Source: J013 sp038521775 (GTDB lineage: Bacteria; Pseudomonadota; Alphaproteobacteria; Rhodobacterales; Rhodobacteraceae). From it: DNA of 5,414 nt. How positions within the stretch are numbered: the first letter of the stretch is position 1; every line of letters begins with the position of its first letter. A model generated the notes under the pieces. It saw only the letters and a program-made list of their open reading frames with translations, searched no databases and had not been told where the DNA came from. Made by a program: the position numbers and the translations under genes. Where the stretch lies: positions 1 through 5,414 of the forward strand of contig JBCBKN010000333.1 in assembly GCA_038521775.1 (NCBI GenBank), given 5' to 3'. This document shows, piece by piece, positions 1 through 5,414 of this stretch.

Positions 1-633
1 CCCGGCAACCACGATATCGGCGAAGAACCCCCGGGACAGCCCGCCAAACAGTACATCAACGCCGAGCGTCGGGCCCGCTGGCACAAGTATTTCGGCCCGG
101 ATTACTGGGCGATCAATATGGGCGCCTGGCGCCTGATCGGCATCAACAGCCAGCTGATGGGCAGTGGCATCGAGGCCGAAGAGCCGCAATGGGCGTGGCT
201 GGCCGCGGAGCTGACCCTGCATCACGGACGCCCCATCGGCATCTTCCAGCACAAGCCACCGTTCCGCGAAGATCCCCAAACTCCGCATGACGGCTTTCGC
301 TGCATGACCGCGGCGGCCCGGGCCCGCTATGCCGCGCTGATCGAACCATCGACCGTCAAGTTCCTGTCCTGCGGCCACAGCCATGTCCACAAAAAGGATC
401 GCTGGTTGAACCGCGACGTCTATTGGGCGCCGCCGACCTCTGCGGTCGAAGACGGGAACACCGGGCTCAATGCCCATGCCGGGTTCATGGAATGGAGCTT
501 CGACGAGGACCGTGTGCGCGTCGATGTGATCTTCCCGATGGAGCTGGAACAGATCGATTTCAACGACATGAAGGCCGGCAGATACGAGCGGACGGTCGAT
601 ATGCCCATCGATCCCCCCGTGACCGGCGACTGA
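1..633 (+). CDS. Calcineurin-like metallophosphoesterase, 3' part (5' end outside window)
   Basis: The reading frame is open from base 1, so this is the C-terminal 210 residues of a longer protein. Visible metal-site motifs of the calcineurin-like phosphoesterase family are GNHD at window residues 2-5 (bases 4-15), a middle histidine in FQHKPPF (bases 250-252), and GHSH at residues 125-128 (bases 373-384). The earlier DxH and GDxxD motifs expected in this family would lie before the window. Such enzymes use a two-metal centre to cleave phosphomonoesters or phosphodiesters; CpdA-like and glycerophosphodiester-type enzymes are relatives. I cannot tell the substrate. The visible part has no membrane segment, and the cell location cannot be judged without the N-terminus. 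It ends 27 bases before the solute-binding-protein gene on the same strand, with no obvious terminator between them, so co-transcription is likely. That would link it to use of an imported compound (inference). Confidence 0.88.
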   Translation, partial: PGNHDIGEEPPGQPAKQYINAERRARWHKYFGPDYWAINMGAWRLIGINSQLMGSGIEAEEPQWAWLAAELTLHHGRPIGIFQHKPPFREDPQTPHDGFRCMTAAARARYAALIEPSTVKFLSCGHSHVHKKDRWLNRDVYWAPPTSAVEDGNTGLNAHAGFMEWSFDEDRVRVDVIFPMELEQIDFNDMKAGRYERTVDMPIDPPVTGD

Positions 634-649
634 GTCCACCCACCCCAAC

Positions 650-654
650 AGGAG
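650..654 (+). promoter_or_regulatory. Ribosome binding site of the solute-binding protein gene
   Basis: AGGAG, continued by a GAGAGAG run, ends 6 bases before the ATG at 661. It is a strong Shine-Dalgarno match at good spacing and supports that start. The 27-base gap after the phosphoesterase stop has no room for a separate full promoter unless one lies inside the upstream gene. Confidence 0.8.
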
Positions 655-660
655 AGAGAG

Positions 661-1767
661 ATGTTCCTGCAACGACCCATAACGGCACTGGCCATGGCAT
701 TCGCCGCCAGCGCCGCGGCCGCTGACGAGGTCAGCATCACGTTCCTCAACACCGGCGCCGGCGCGAACTATGCCAGCTTCTGGAACGAGGTCATGGAGCG
801 CGCCAACGAAGAGCTGCCCTTCGAGATCAAATACGTCACCGGCGAAGACGTGATCATCAGCGAACGCCTGCGCGCGCAGTCCGACGAAGAGATCGACTTT
901 GACGTCATCTTCATCCGGCCCGAATTTGCGCTGCGCGCGCTGGAGGAAGGCTTTCCGCTGACCTCGCTGCATCCGAGCCCGCTGGTGCCGAATGCTCAGA
1001 GCATCAAGTCAGAGCTCATCGACACAGTTCAGGGCATCGACACCGACGGCAAGCTGATCCCGTTCTGGCGCGCGCAATACGTGCTCTTTTTCGACACCGA
1101 GAAGGTGAAGAACGCACCGACCAGCTGGAAGGAATGGGTCGAGCGCAAGGACGAATATTGCGGCAAGATCGGCTTTATCGCGACCGATGCCGGCTCGTCC
1201 GGTGGCCGCACGGTGATGTTCGACTTTTTCCGGGCATTCGGCGTCGACTGGACCCAGCCTTTTGAAGAGGTTCAGAAATCGGAAGAATGGAAACAGGCCG
1301 CCGAGATCTTTGAGGATTTCTCGACCTGCTTTCACACCCCGCCGGCATCGGGTGGCCCCCAGCTCTTCGAACAGATGATGAAGGGCGATGTCTGGATCAC
1401 CAATTACGTGATCGATTACACGCTGTGGAGCCAGGAGCGCGGCCGTGTTCCCGAAACCTTTGCGTCGACCTTCCTGGCCGAAGGGGCGAACGGGCTGCCC
1501 TTTTACTATATTGTGCCGGCAAACATTCCTGACGATCGCAAGGAAGCCGCGGCGCAGTTTGTGAACTTCCTCATCTCCGACTGGGTCCAGCTCAAGATGT
1601 TCACCGAGCAGTACCAGTACCCGTCGGTCGAGAGCGTGTGGGACCAGGTTCCCGAAGAGACATGGAAGAAGGCCCCCCACCCCGACAACATCGTCTCGAC
1701 CCAGGTCGAGAATGCCGAAGGCTATTCGTGGATCCGTGAAAACGGCATGCAGTTCACGGCGGAATAA
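661..1767 (+). CDS. ABC transporter periplasmic solute-binding protein
   Basis: This 368-residue protein is the substrate-capturing subunit of an ABC importer. The N-terminus has a Sec-type signal peptide: basic R5, a hydrophobic alanine-rich core to about residue 17, and a likely cleavage after A21 (AAA before DEV). There is no lipobox cysteine, so it should be a soluble periplasmic protein. The mature part has the layout of large extracellular solute-binding proteins (PotD, iron(III) and thiamine-type binders). It starts with a beta strand (VSITFLNTG), followed by DFDVIFIRPEFALRAL near residues 79-93, the hinge-like IPFWRAQYVLFFDTEKV near 133-149, and late helices with AAAQFVNFLIS near 297-306. 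Aromatic residues (W136, Y140, W245, Y249, Y253, W256) could line the ligand cleft, but the ligand is unknown. Two cysteines (C167, C223) remain in the mature protein and could form a disulfide. The gene follows the phosphoesterase closely and precedes a hairpin and an ABC ATPase gene. Family assignment is firm; substrate is not. Confidence 0.87.
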   Translation: MFLQRPITALAMAFAASAAAADEVSITFLNTGAGANYASFWNEVMERANEELPFEIKYVTGEDVIISERLRAQSDEEIDFDVIFIRPEFALRALEEGFPLTSLHPSPLVPNAQSIKSELIDTVQGIDTDGKLIPFWRAQYVLFFDTEKVKNAPTSWKEWVERKDEYCGKIGFIATDAGSSGGRTVMFDFFRAFGVDWTQPFEEVQKSEEWKQAAEIFEDFSTCFHTPPASGGPQLFEQMMKGDVWITNYVIDYTLWSQERGRVPETFASTFLAEGANGLPFYYIVPANIPDDRKEAAAQFVNFLISDWVQLKMFTEQYQYPSVESVWDQVPEETWKKAPHPDNIVSTQVENAEGYSWIRENGMQFTAE

Positions 1768-1781
1768 GCCAGGCGGCAATG

Positions 1782-1820
1782 TCCGGAGCGCTCCCCAGCG
1801 CTCCGGATTTTCTGATTTCT
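1782..1820 (+). terminator. Intrinsic terminator or attenuator hairpin between binding-protein and ATPase genes
   Basis: A perfect 11-bp stem (TCCGGAGCGCT at 1782-1792, AGCGCTCCGGA at 1797-1807) closes a CCCC loop. It is followed directly by a T-rich tail, TTTTCTGATTTCT, at 1808-1820. It begins 14 bases after the binding-protein stop and ends 19 bases before the ATPase ATG. The structure fits a Rho-independent terminator. Because the ATPase gene follows on the same strand with no clear promoter, a partial terminator or 3' stabilising hairpin is plausible. Such a hairpin would make more binding-protein mRNA than ATPase mRNA, as is known for other binding-protein-dependent importer operons. The tail is interrupted by C, G and A, consistent with incomplete termination. 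Confidence 0.75.
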
Positions 1821-1822
1821 GT

Positions 1823-1828
1823 GAAGGG
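1823..1828 (+). promoter_or_regulatory. Probable ribosome binding site of the plus-strand ATPase gene
   Basis: GAAGGG ends 11 bases before the ATG at 1840. It is a moderate Shine-Dalgarno match with slightly long spacing. It lies just after the terminator tail, so the ATPase carries its own translation start rather than depending on coupling to the binding-protein gene. Confidence 0.5.
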
Positions 1829-1839
1829 TCTGCTGGACC

Positions 1840-2913
1840 ATGATCTCTTGCGACCACGTCGTAAAACGCTTCGGACGCACCATTGCGGTGGACGGCGTCG
1901 ACCTGTCGGTGAGCCCGGGCGAGCTTTTGACGCTGCTGGGCCCGTCAGGCTGCGGAAAGACGACGCTGCTGCGCTGCATCTCCGGGTCGCTGACGCCCGA
2001 GGGCGGGCGCATCTTGATCGACGGCGCCGATGTCACGCGCCGCCCAACCCATCGCCGCAATATCGGGATGGTGTTTCAGAGCTTCGCGTTGTTGCCCCAT
2101 ATGAGCGTGGCGCAGAATGTCGGTTTCCCGCTGACGATCCGGGGCGTGTCCCGCCCGGAAAAAGAACGGCGCGTGAAAGAGGCGTTGGAGACGGTGCGCC
2201 TGGGCGATTTCGCAGACCGTCTGCCGCGGCAACTCTCTGGCGGGCAGCAACAACGCGTCGGCCTGGCGCGGGCGATCATCTACAAACCCTCGGTTTTGCT
2301 GATGGACGAGCCGCTCTCGAATCTCGATGCGCATCTGCGCGAACAAATGCGGTTCGAGATCAGTGAGTTGCAAAAAACGCTGGGCATCACGACCGTCTAT
2401 GTGACGCATGACCAAAGCGAAGCGCTGGCAATGTCGGATCGGATCGCCGTGATGTCTGCGGGCCGCGTCGAGCAGGTGGGCAGCCCGTCTGACATCTATG
2501 ATCGTCCCGAAACGGAATTCGTGGCGGGCTTTGTCGGTCTGGCCAATTTTCTCGCCGCACGCACCCTGGGGCCGGTGTCAGAGGCCGAGGTGGATGTCGA
2601 GATCGACGGGTTTGGCCAGACCCGCCTGCCGATCCGCAACGATGCCCGCGCCGAGATCGGGGCGCGGGTCAAGGTGTTTGTCCGTCCGACCGATGTTGTG
2701 ATGACATCTGCGGGACCGGCGCCCGGGCAAGTCTGCGGAACGATTGTCAAATCCAACTATCTGGGCGAGCGGATCGATTACTCCGTCGCAATTGACACTG
2801 TGTCAAATGCGCCTTTGCGCGTGCAAACGGCCCGGAACGAGACATTCGAAATCGGCGATCGTGTCGCGCTGTCGATCCCGAAAAAAAGCGCGCGCGCCCT
2901 CTTGGTGTCTTGA
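1840..2913 (+). CDS. ABC transporter ATP-binding protein, PotA/FbpC-like with TOBE domain
   Basis: This is the 357-residue cytoplasmic ATPase of an importer, expected to work as a dimer on a pair of membrane subunits. All nucleotide-binding motifs are intact: Walker A GPSGCGKT at 34-41, Q-loop Q80 in VFQSFALLPH, signature LSGGQ at 132-136, Walker B VLLMDE at 152-157, D-loop SNLD at 160-163, and H-loop H190 in YVTHDQSEAL. After about residue 235 comes a C-terminal region of TOBE type, with VFVRPTDV near 279-286. In this family it packs on the dimer and often carries regulatory or substrate-specific function. Length and layout match the spermidine/putrescine, iron(III) and thiamine importer ATPases. 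The ATG at 1840 gives the usual N-terminus (a short beta strand, then VVKRFGRTIAVDGV). The gene follows the binding protein after a 72-base gap holding a hairpin. No permease for it lies in the window. It ends 32 bases from the convergent dioxygenase gene. Confidence 0.93.
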   Translation: MISCDHVVKRFGRTIAVDGVDLSVSPGELLTLLGPSGCGKTTLLRCISGSLTPEGGRILIDGADVTRRPTHRRNIGMVFQSFALLPHMSVAQNVGFPLTIRGVSRPEKERRVKEALETVRLGDFADRLPRQLSGGQQQRVGLARAIIYKPSVLLMDEPLSNLDAHLREQMRFEISELQKTLGITTVYVTHDQSEALAMSDRIAVMSAGRVEQVGSPSDIYDRPETEFVAGFVGLANFLAARTLGPVSEAEVDVEIDGFGQTRLPIRNDARAEIGARVKVFVRPTDVVMTSAGPAPGQVCGTIVKSNYLGERIDYSVAIDTVSNAPLRVQTARNETFEIGDRVALSIPKKSARALLVS

Positions 2914-2959
2914 ACGCGGCACCGGTTTGATGCTGCGGGCGGCGTTCAGCCGCGTTCGA
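2881..2959 (-). terminator. Candidate terminator region at the convergent gene junction
   Basis: Two elements lie where the operons converge. One is an inverted repeat, GAACGCGGC at 2912-2920 with GCCGCGTTC at 2949-2957, extendable by a wobble pair and an A-T pair; its loop is 28 bases. The other, read on the minus strand, is an alternating GCGCGCGCGC block (2888-2897) followed at once by T7 (2881-2887). The second element lies inside the 3' end of the plus-strand ATPase gene and could end the minus-strand transcript. The plus strand shows no T-tract after the repeat, so termination of the left operon here is not supported. The long loop and the weak GC-repeat stem make this only a candidate. 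Confidence 0.3.
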
Positions 2960-3905
2960 TCGACTGCGCAAAGGATCGTGCCAGCGCATCGATCCCATCG
3001 GGTTTCAGCCGCTCGATCTCGTCGACGCTCAGGCTGCGGCCATTGTAGATCTGTGGAAGGGCGGCACCCGTTCTGACATCCACAACATCGCGCAGCCAGA
3101 CCTTGCCGATATAGGGGTCGGAGTTCAGTTCGGTCAGATAGAGGCAGCCCTGAAAGGTGATCCCGTTGATCTGCACATATCGTGTCCGGCTCGGATCGAG
3201 GATCGGCATCCCGCCATGGATCAAACCATGGACCCAGATCAAGGCTTCGCCCGCTTTGGGGGTGTAGAGGCGTGGCGTGTATCCGCCCGCCTCGACCAGA
3301 CGACGAAACAGCCGATCATAGCCCTGATCGTAGTATTCAAGCAGCGTCGACTGCTCGGTGGCCGTCAAACCCATGTCGACATAAAAGTAATCGGGCAAGC
3401 GATGGGAGCCCGGATATGCGATGATCGGCCCGTTCTCTTCGTCGATATCCTCAAGCGGGATCCAAAGCGTGACATAGTAGCGGCGAGGGACGGTGGCGCG
3501 GAACAGACCGTCGGCATGCAGGCCTTGCTCGGTGCCGGTTCGGGTGTTGATCGTCGAGATCGGAACCGGCGGGCGGCGATAGACCTCCTCAAGCAACGCC
3601 ATAGCCTTTGCTGGTGCCGCGAGCGCTCGAACATCCTCCGCGCCCGCTTCCGGGGCATGCTGCCAGGCATCATAGGCCTTGCCATGCCGCTTGGTGAGCC
3701 GCTCTGCGATCAGCCCCGCGATCCGGTCTCGCATGGCATCGATGTCACCAAGATCGAGATCGATCGAGGCGACACCGTCCATGTGGAGCGCGCGCGCCAA
3801 GCGCTCCGCCTCCGCGCTCAGCCCAAGCTTTGGCAGCAGCTCATCGAAGAAAGGCGATTCCACCAGCGGAAGCGCTGGCAGCGGATCTGTCTCGCGGTCC
3901 AACAT
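2946..3905 (-). CDS. Phytanoyl-CoA dioxygenase (PhyH)-like Fe(II)/2-oxoglutarate oxygenase
   Basis: This 319-residue cytoplasmic enzyme should couple 2-oxoglutarate decarboxylation to hydroxylation or oxidative cleavage of a small molecule. The iron-binding HxD is H130-A-D132 in GLHADGLF. The distal histidine is probably H230 (WVHGLIHGG, H226 being the alternative), and R240 or R242 in DPSRTRYVQ would hold the 2-oxoglutarate carboxylate. The stretch from W148 (WIPLEDID, then ENGPIIAYPGSHR to 169) is highly typical of the PhyH family, which includes ectoine hydroxylase and the 2-aminoethylphosphonate dioxygenase PhnY. Residues about 171-210, rich in tyrosine and acidic residues, form an insertion before the distal histidine that may shape a lid over the active site. 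The gene starts 2 bases after the upstream ABC ATPase stop, with AAGGGAG (3915-3921) 9 bases before its ATG, so expression with the importer is very likely. The natural substrate is probably what the importer brings in (inference); it is not identifiable from sequence. Confidence 0.88.
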   Translation of the reverse strand: MLDRETDPLPALPLVESPFFDELLPKLGLSAEAERLARALHMDGVASIDLDLGDIDAMRDRIAGLIAERLTKRHGKAYDAWQHAPEAGAEDVRALAAPAKAMALLEEVYRRPPVPISTINTRTGTEQGLHADGLFRATVPRRYYVTLWIPLEDIDEENGPIIAYPGSHRLPDYFYVDMGLTATEQSTLLEYYDQGYDRLFRRLVEAGGYTPRLYTPKAGEALIWVHGLIHGGMPILDPSRTRYVQINGITFQGCLYLTELNSDPYIGKVWLRDVVDVRTGAALPQIYNGRSLSVDEIERLKPDGIDALARSFAQSIERG

Positions 3906-3907
3906 CC

Positions 3908-4990
3908 TTACGGGCTCCCTTGCGCAATTTTGGTGTCGCCTGCAAAAGCGACCAGCTTGTCTTTTGGCAGGTGAACGAAGACGGTCGCTGCGGCCTGCGG
4001 GGCGCCGTCTTCCGGCAGATCGACCTGCATCCGATCCCCGCCGAGCTGAACCTCCGCGCGCGTGACAGCGCCAAGATAGCTCAGCGCGCCGAGACGTCCG
4101 GCAAGGCAGTTTGCGCCCAGATGGTCCGAAAACCGCGCGGCTTCGGCCTTGATGGCCAGCGTCACGGTCTCGCCCGACCGAATGGGATCGGAGGTGGTCG
4201 CACTGACCCGCTGATCCGCCAGCACAACCTCCACCGCGCCATCATGGGCATCGCCCGTTGCACGCCCTGACAGCAGGCTGGTTTGGCCAATAAAGCCCGC
4301 AACGAACAGGCTCGCCGGGCGTGCGTAGATCTCCTGAGGTGTGCCGATCTGCTCGATGCGGCCAGAATTCATCACCGCGATCTGGTCCGAGATCGAGAGC
4401 GCCTCCTCCTGATCATGGGTGACATAGACCATCGTGACCCCAAGGCGCTGCTGCAACCCGCGGATCTCGCTGCGCATCCGAACCCGCAGCAGCGCGTCGA
4501 GGTTTGAGAGCGGCTCGTCGAGCAGCAGCACCTTTGGCGCTACTGCCAGGGCACGGGCAAGGGCGACGCGCTGGCGTTGGCCGCCGGAGAGCTGACGCGG
4601 ATAGCGCGCGCCCAGCCCCTCCAGCCCCACAAGCCTCAGAACCTCATCCACCCGGTCGGCAATGGCAGCCCGGGCGTGGCGCCGCACCCGCAGACCAAAC
4701 GCGATGTTGGCAAACACCGTTTTGTGGGGCCAGAGCGCATAGCTTTGAAAGACCATCGCCGTGGGCCGCGCCTCCGGCGGGTCATTGTTCACGGCAATGC
4801 CGCCGATCCGGATCTGGCCGGCATCGGGCCGGTCAAAGCCCGCAACAAGGCGCAGCGCCGTTGTCTTGCCACATCCCGAGGGACCGAGCAGGGTCAGCAG
4901 GGTTCCATCCTCGATGCGCAAGGTGACATTGTCCACCGCGGCCAGCGCTTCAAAGCGCCGCGTCACATGCTCCAGCGCAATCGCCGCCAT
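3908..4990 (-). CDS. ABC transporter ATP-binding protein, second PotA-like paralogue
   Basis: This is a 360-residue cytoplasmic importer ATPase. Intact motifs are Walker A GPSGCGKT at 36-43, Q82 in VFQSYALWPH, signature LSGGQ at 134-138, Walker B VLLLDE at 154-159, D-loop SNLD at 162-165, and H192 in YVTHDQEEAL. The C-terminal third is TOBE-like but less typical: the usual RPE-type motif is replaced by KAE in LAIKAEAARF near 278-287. I chose the ATG at 4990 over an in-frame ATG at 5038. It overlaps the permease stop as TGATG, has GGGAGG 8 bases upstream, and gives the usual family N-terminus (IALEHVTRRF). The longer form would overlap the permease gene by 49 bases. The neighbours are a permease upstream and the dioxygenase 2 bases downstream, so all three probably share one transcript. 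It resembles the plus-strand ATPase in motif order and length but is clearly diverged, so it is a separate system rather than a recent duplicate. Confidence 0.92.
   Translation of the reverse strand: MAAIALEHVTRRFEALAAVDNVTLRIEDGTLLTLLGPSGCGKTTALRLVAGFDRPDAGQIRIGGIAVNNDPPEARPTAMVFQSYALWPHKTVFANIAFGLRVRRHARAAIADRVDEVLRLVGLEGLGARYPRQLSGGQRQRVALARALAVAPKVLLLDEPLSNLDALLRVRMRSEIRGLQQRLGVTMVYVTHDQEEALSISDQIAVMNSGRIEQIGTPQEIYARPASLFVAGFIGQTSLLSGRATGDAHDGAVEVVLADQRVSATTSDPIRSGETVTLAIKAEAARFSDHLGANCLAGRLGALSYLGAVTRAEVQLGGDRMQVDLPEDGAPQAAATVFVHLPKDKLVAFAGDTKIAQGSP
3915..3921 (-). promoter_or_regulatory. Ribosome binding site of the dioxygenase gene, inside the ATPase gene
   Basis: On the minus strand AAGGGAG lies 9 bases before the ATG at 3905, within the last codons of the upstream ATPase gene (Q-G-S-P-stop). 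The stop TAA (3910-3908) is separated from the ATG by only GG. This arrangement points to translational coupling and supports the chosen dioxygenase start. Confidence 0.65.
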
Positions 4991-5414
4991 CAGCGCATCC
5001 TCCCGGCGAAATCGCTCGGCCGCATGAAGCGGACGCAAATGAACAGATACACCACCGAGGGCGCCAGCATCATCAGGGCAGCGGCGGAGGCCGGCTCGAG
5101 AAACCCCTCCTGCAGCGTTGCATAGAGGCGGACGGGCATTGTCGTGTAGCTCACGCCGCTGATCAGAAACGTGATGGTGAATTCATCCATCGAAAACAGG
5201 AACACCAGGATCGCGCCGGCGATCAGCCCCGGGGTTGCAATCGGCAGGGGCACCTCGATGAAGGTGCGCCAGAAGCCCGCACCCAGATCACGCGCAGCAC
5301 GCTCAAGATCGCGGTCGACGGCCTCGAACGCTGCAGACGCGGTCCAGAGCATATAGGGCAAGGCCCCCATCGTGTGCGCCAGCAGCAGACCAAGCAGCGT
5401 GTCATGCAGCCCGG
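4990..5414 (-). CDS. ABC transporter inner-membrane permease, C-terminal part (PotC-like)
   Basis: The frame is open to the right edge, so only the last 140 residues are visible and the start is outside the window. The cytoplasmic EAA loop that docks on the ATPase is clear: LERAARDLGAGFWRTF, then VPLP, at visible residues 36-57. A membrane helix follows (LIAGAILVFLFS, about 63-74), then MDEFTITFLIS, which resembles the PotC-type segment after the EAA loop. The final helix is LMMLAPSVVYLFICV near the C-terminus, before a short basic tail. This fits the second permease subunit of spermidine/putrescine or 2-aminoethylphosphonate-type importers. Its stop TGA shares one base with the start of the following ATPase, the close packing expected for subunits of one complex. 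The partner permease and binding protein may lie further upstream on the minus strand, beyond the window (inference). Confidence 0.88.
   Translation of the reverse strand, partial: GLHDTLLGLLLAHTMGALPYMLWTASAAFEAVDRDLERAARDLGAGFWRTFIEVPLPIATPGLIAGAILVFLFSMDEFTITFLISGVSYTTMPVRLYATLQEGFLEPASAAALMMLAPSVVYLFICVRFMRPSDFAGRMR
4999..5004 (-). promoter_or_regulatory. Ribosome binding site that decides the second ATPase start
   Basis: On the minus strand GGGAGG ends 8 bases before the ATG at 4990. It lies inside the end of the permease gene, just ahead of the TGATG stop-start overlap. Its strength and spacing favour this start over the in-frame ATG at 5038. Confidence 0.75.

Noticed and set aside
118..120. 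ATG at 118 as the start of the phosphoesterase
   Set aside because: The frame is open to base 1 and encodes the essential GNHD motif before this ATG, so the gene starts outside the window.
1009..1857. Long open frame of 282 codons on the minus strand, opposite the binding-protein gene
   Set aside because: It is a shadow of the plus-strand gene in GC-rich DNA. It has no recognisable domain, and the opposite strand encodes a clear signal peptide and binding-protein features.
1779..2366. Alternative plus-strand frame of 195 codons overlapping the first ATPase
   Set aside because: It is an off-frame reading of the ATPase gene. It has no family motif, and its codons run against the strong Walker A, signature and Walker B motifs in the true frame.
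2881..2887. A7 run as a programmed frameshift site in the plus-strand ATPase
   Set aside because: It lies 8 codons from the normal stop, after all domains are complete, and the zero-frame protein has ordinary family length. No function is gained by slipping.
3216..3974. Open frame of 252 codons on the plus strand, opposite the dioxygenase gene
   Set aside because: The minus strand encodes intact PhyH motifs over the same bases. This frame is arginine-rich with no family motif, and it runs past the true gene boundary into the ATPase gene.
4991..5038. Upstream in-frame ATG at 5038 for the second ATPase
   Set aside because: It would add 16 residues unlike the family N-terminus and overlap the permease gene by 49 bases. 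The ATG at 4990 has GGGAGG at 8-base spacing and a TGATG overlap.
4577..5125. Open frame of 182 codons on the plus strand, opposite the second ATPase and permease
   Set aside because: It spans the junction of two well-supported minus-strand genes and shows no domain, so it is a frame shadow.

Overview
The window looks like a chromosomal stretch from a GC-rich alphaproteobacterium, possibly of the Rhodobacterales type. That placement is an inference from the strong G/C preference at third codon positions, the gene repertoire and the tight operon packing. No marker gene or RNA gene is present to confirm it. Nearly all of the window is coding, and no gene-free stretch reaches 300 bases. I see no tRNA, rRNA, CRISPR array, insertion sequence or phage gene.

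The left part (1-2913) is a plus-strand gene group. It begins with the 3' portion of a calcineurin-like metallophosphoesterase that enters from outside the window. Next, after 27 bases, comes a secreted solute-binding protein of an ABC importer. A perfect 11-bp hairpin with a T-rich tail follows, and then a spermidine/iron-type ABC ATPase with a C-terminal TOBE domain. No permease gene for this set lies in the window.

The right part (2946-5414) is a minus-strand operon read from the right edge inward. It holds the C-terminal part of an inner-membrane permease (EAA loop, PotC-like), a second TOBE-type ABC ATPase that starts inside the permease stop codon (TGATG overlap), and a phytanoyl-CoA-dioxygenase-like Fe(II)/2-oxoglutarate oxygenase that starts 2 bases after the ATPase stop. 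The two groups converge at 2914-2945, where an inverted repeat and a minus-strand T7 tract may end transcription.

Functionally, the window shows parts of two related importers of the spermidine/putrescine, iron(III), thiamine and 2-aminoethylphosphonate superfamily. Each sits beside a candidate catabolic enzyme: a phosphoesterase on the left and a 2-oxoglutarate dioxygenase on the right. A reasonable inference is uptake and breakdown of a small organic nutrient, perhaps phosphorus- or nitrogen-containing. The sequence does not identify the substrate. Nothing here amounts by itself to a demonstrably new system. The most notable points are the hairpin between the binding-protein and ATPase genes, the two convergent importer sets with complementary missing parts, and the dioxygenase coupled to a transporter.
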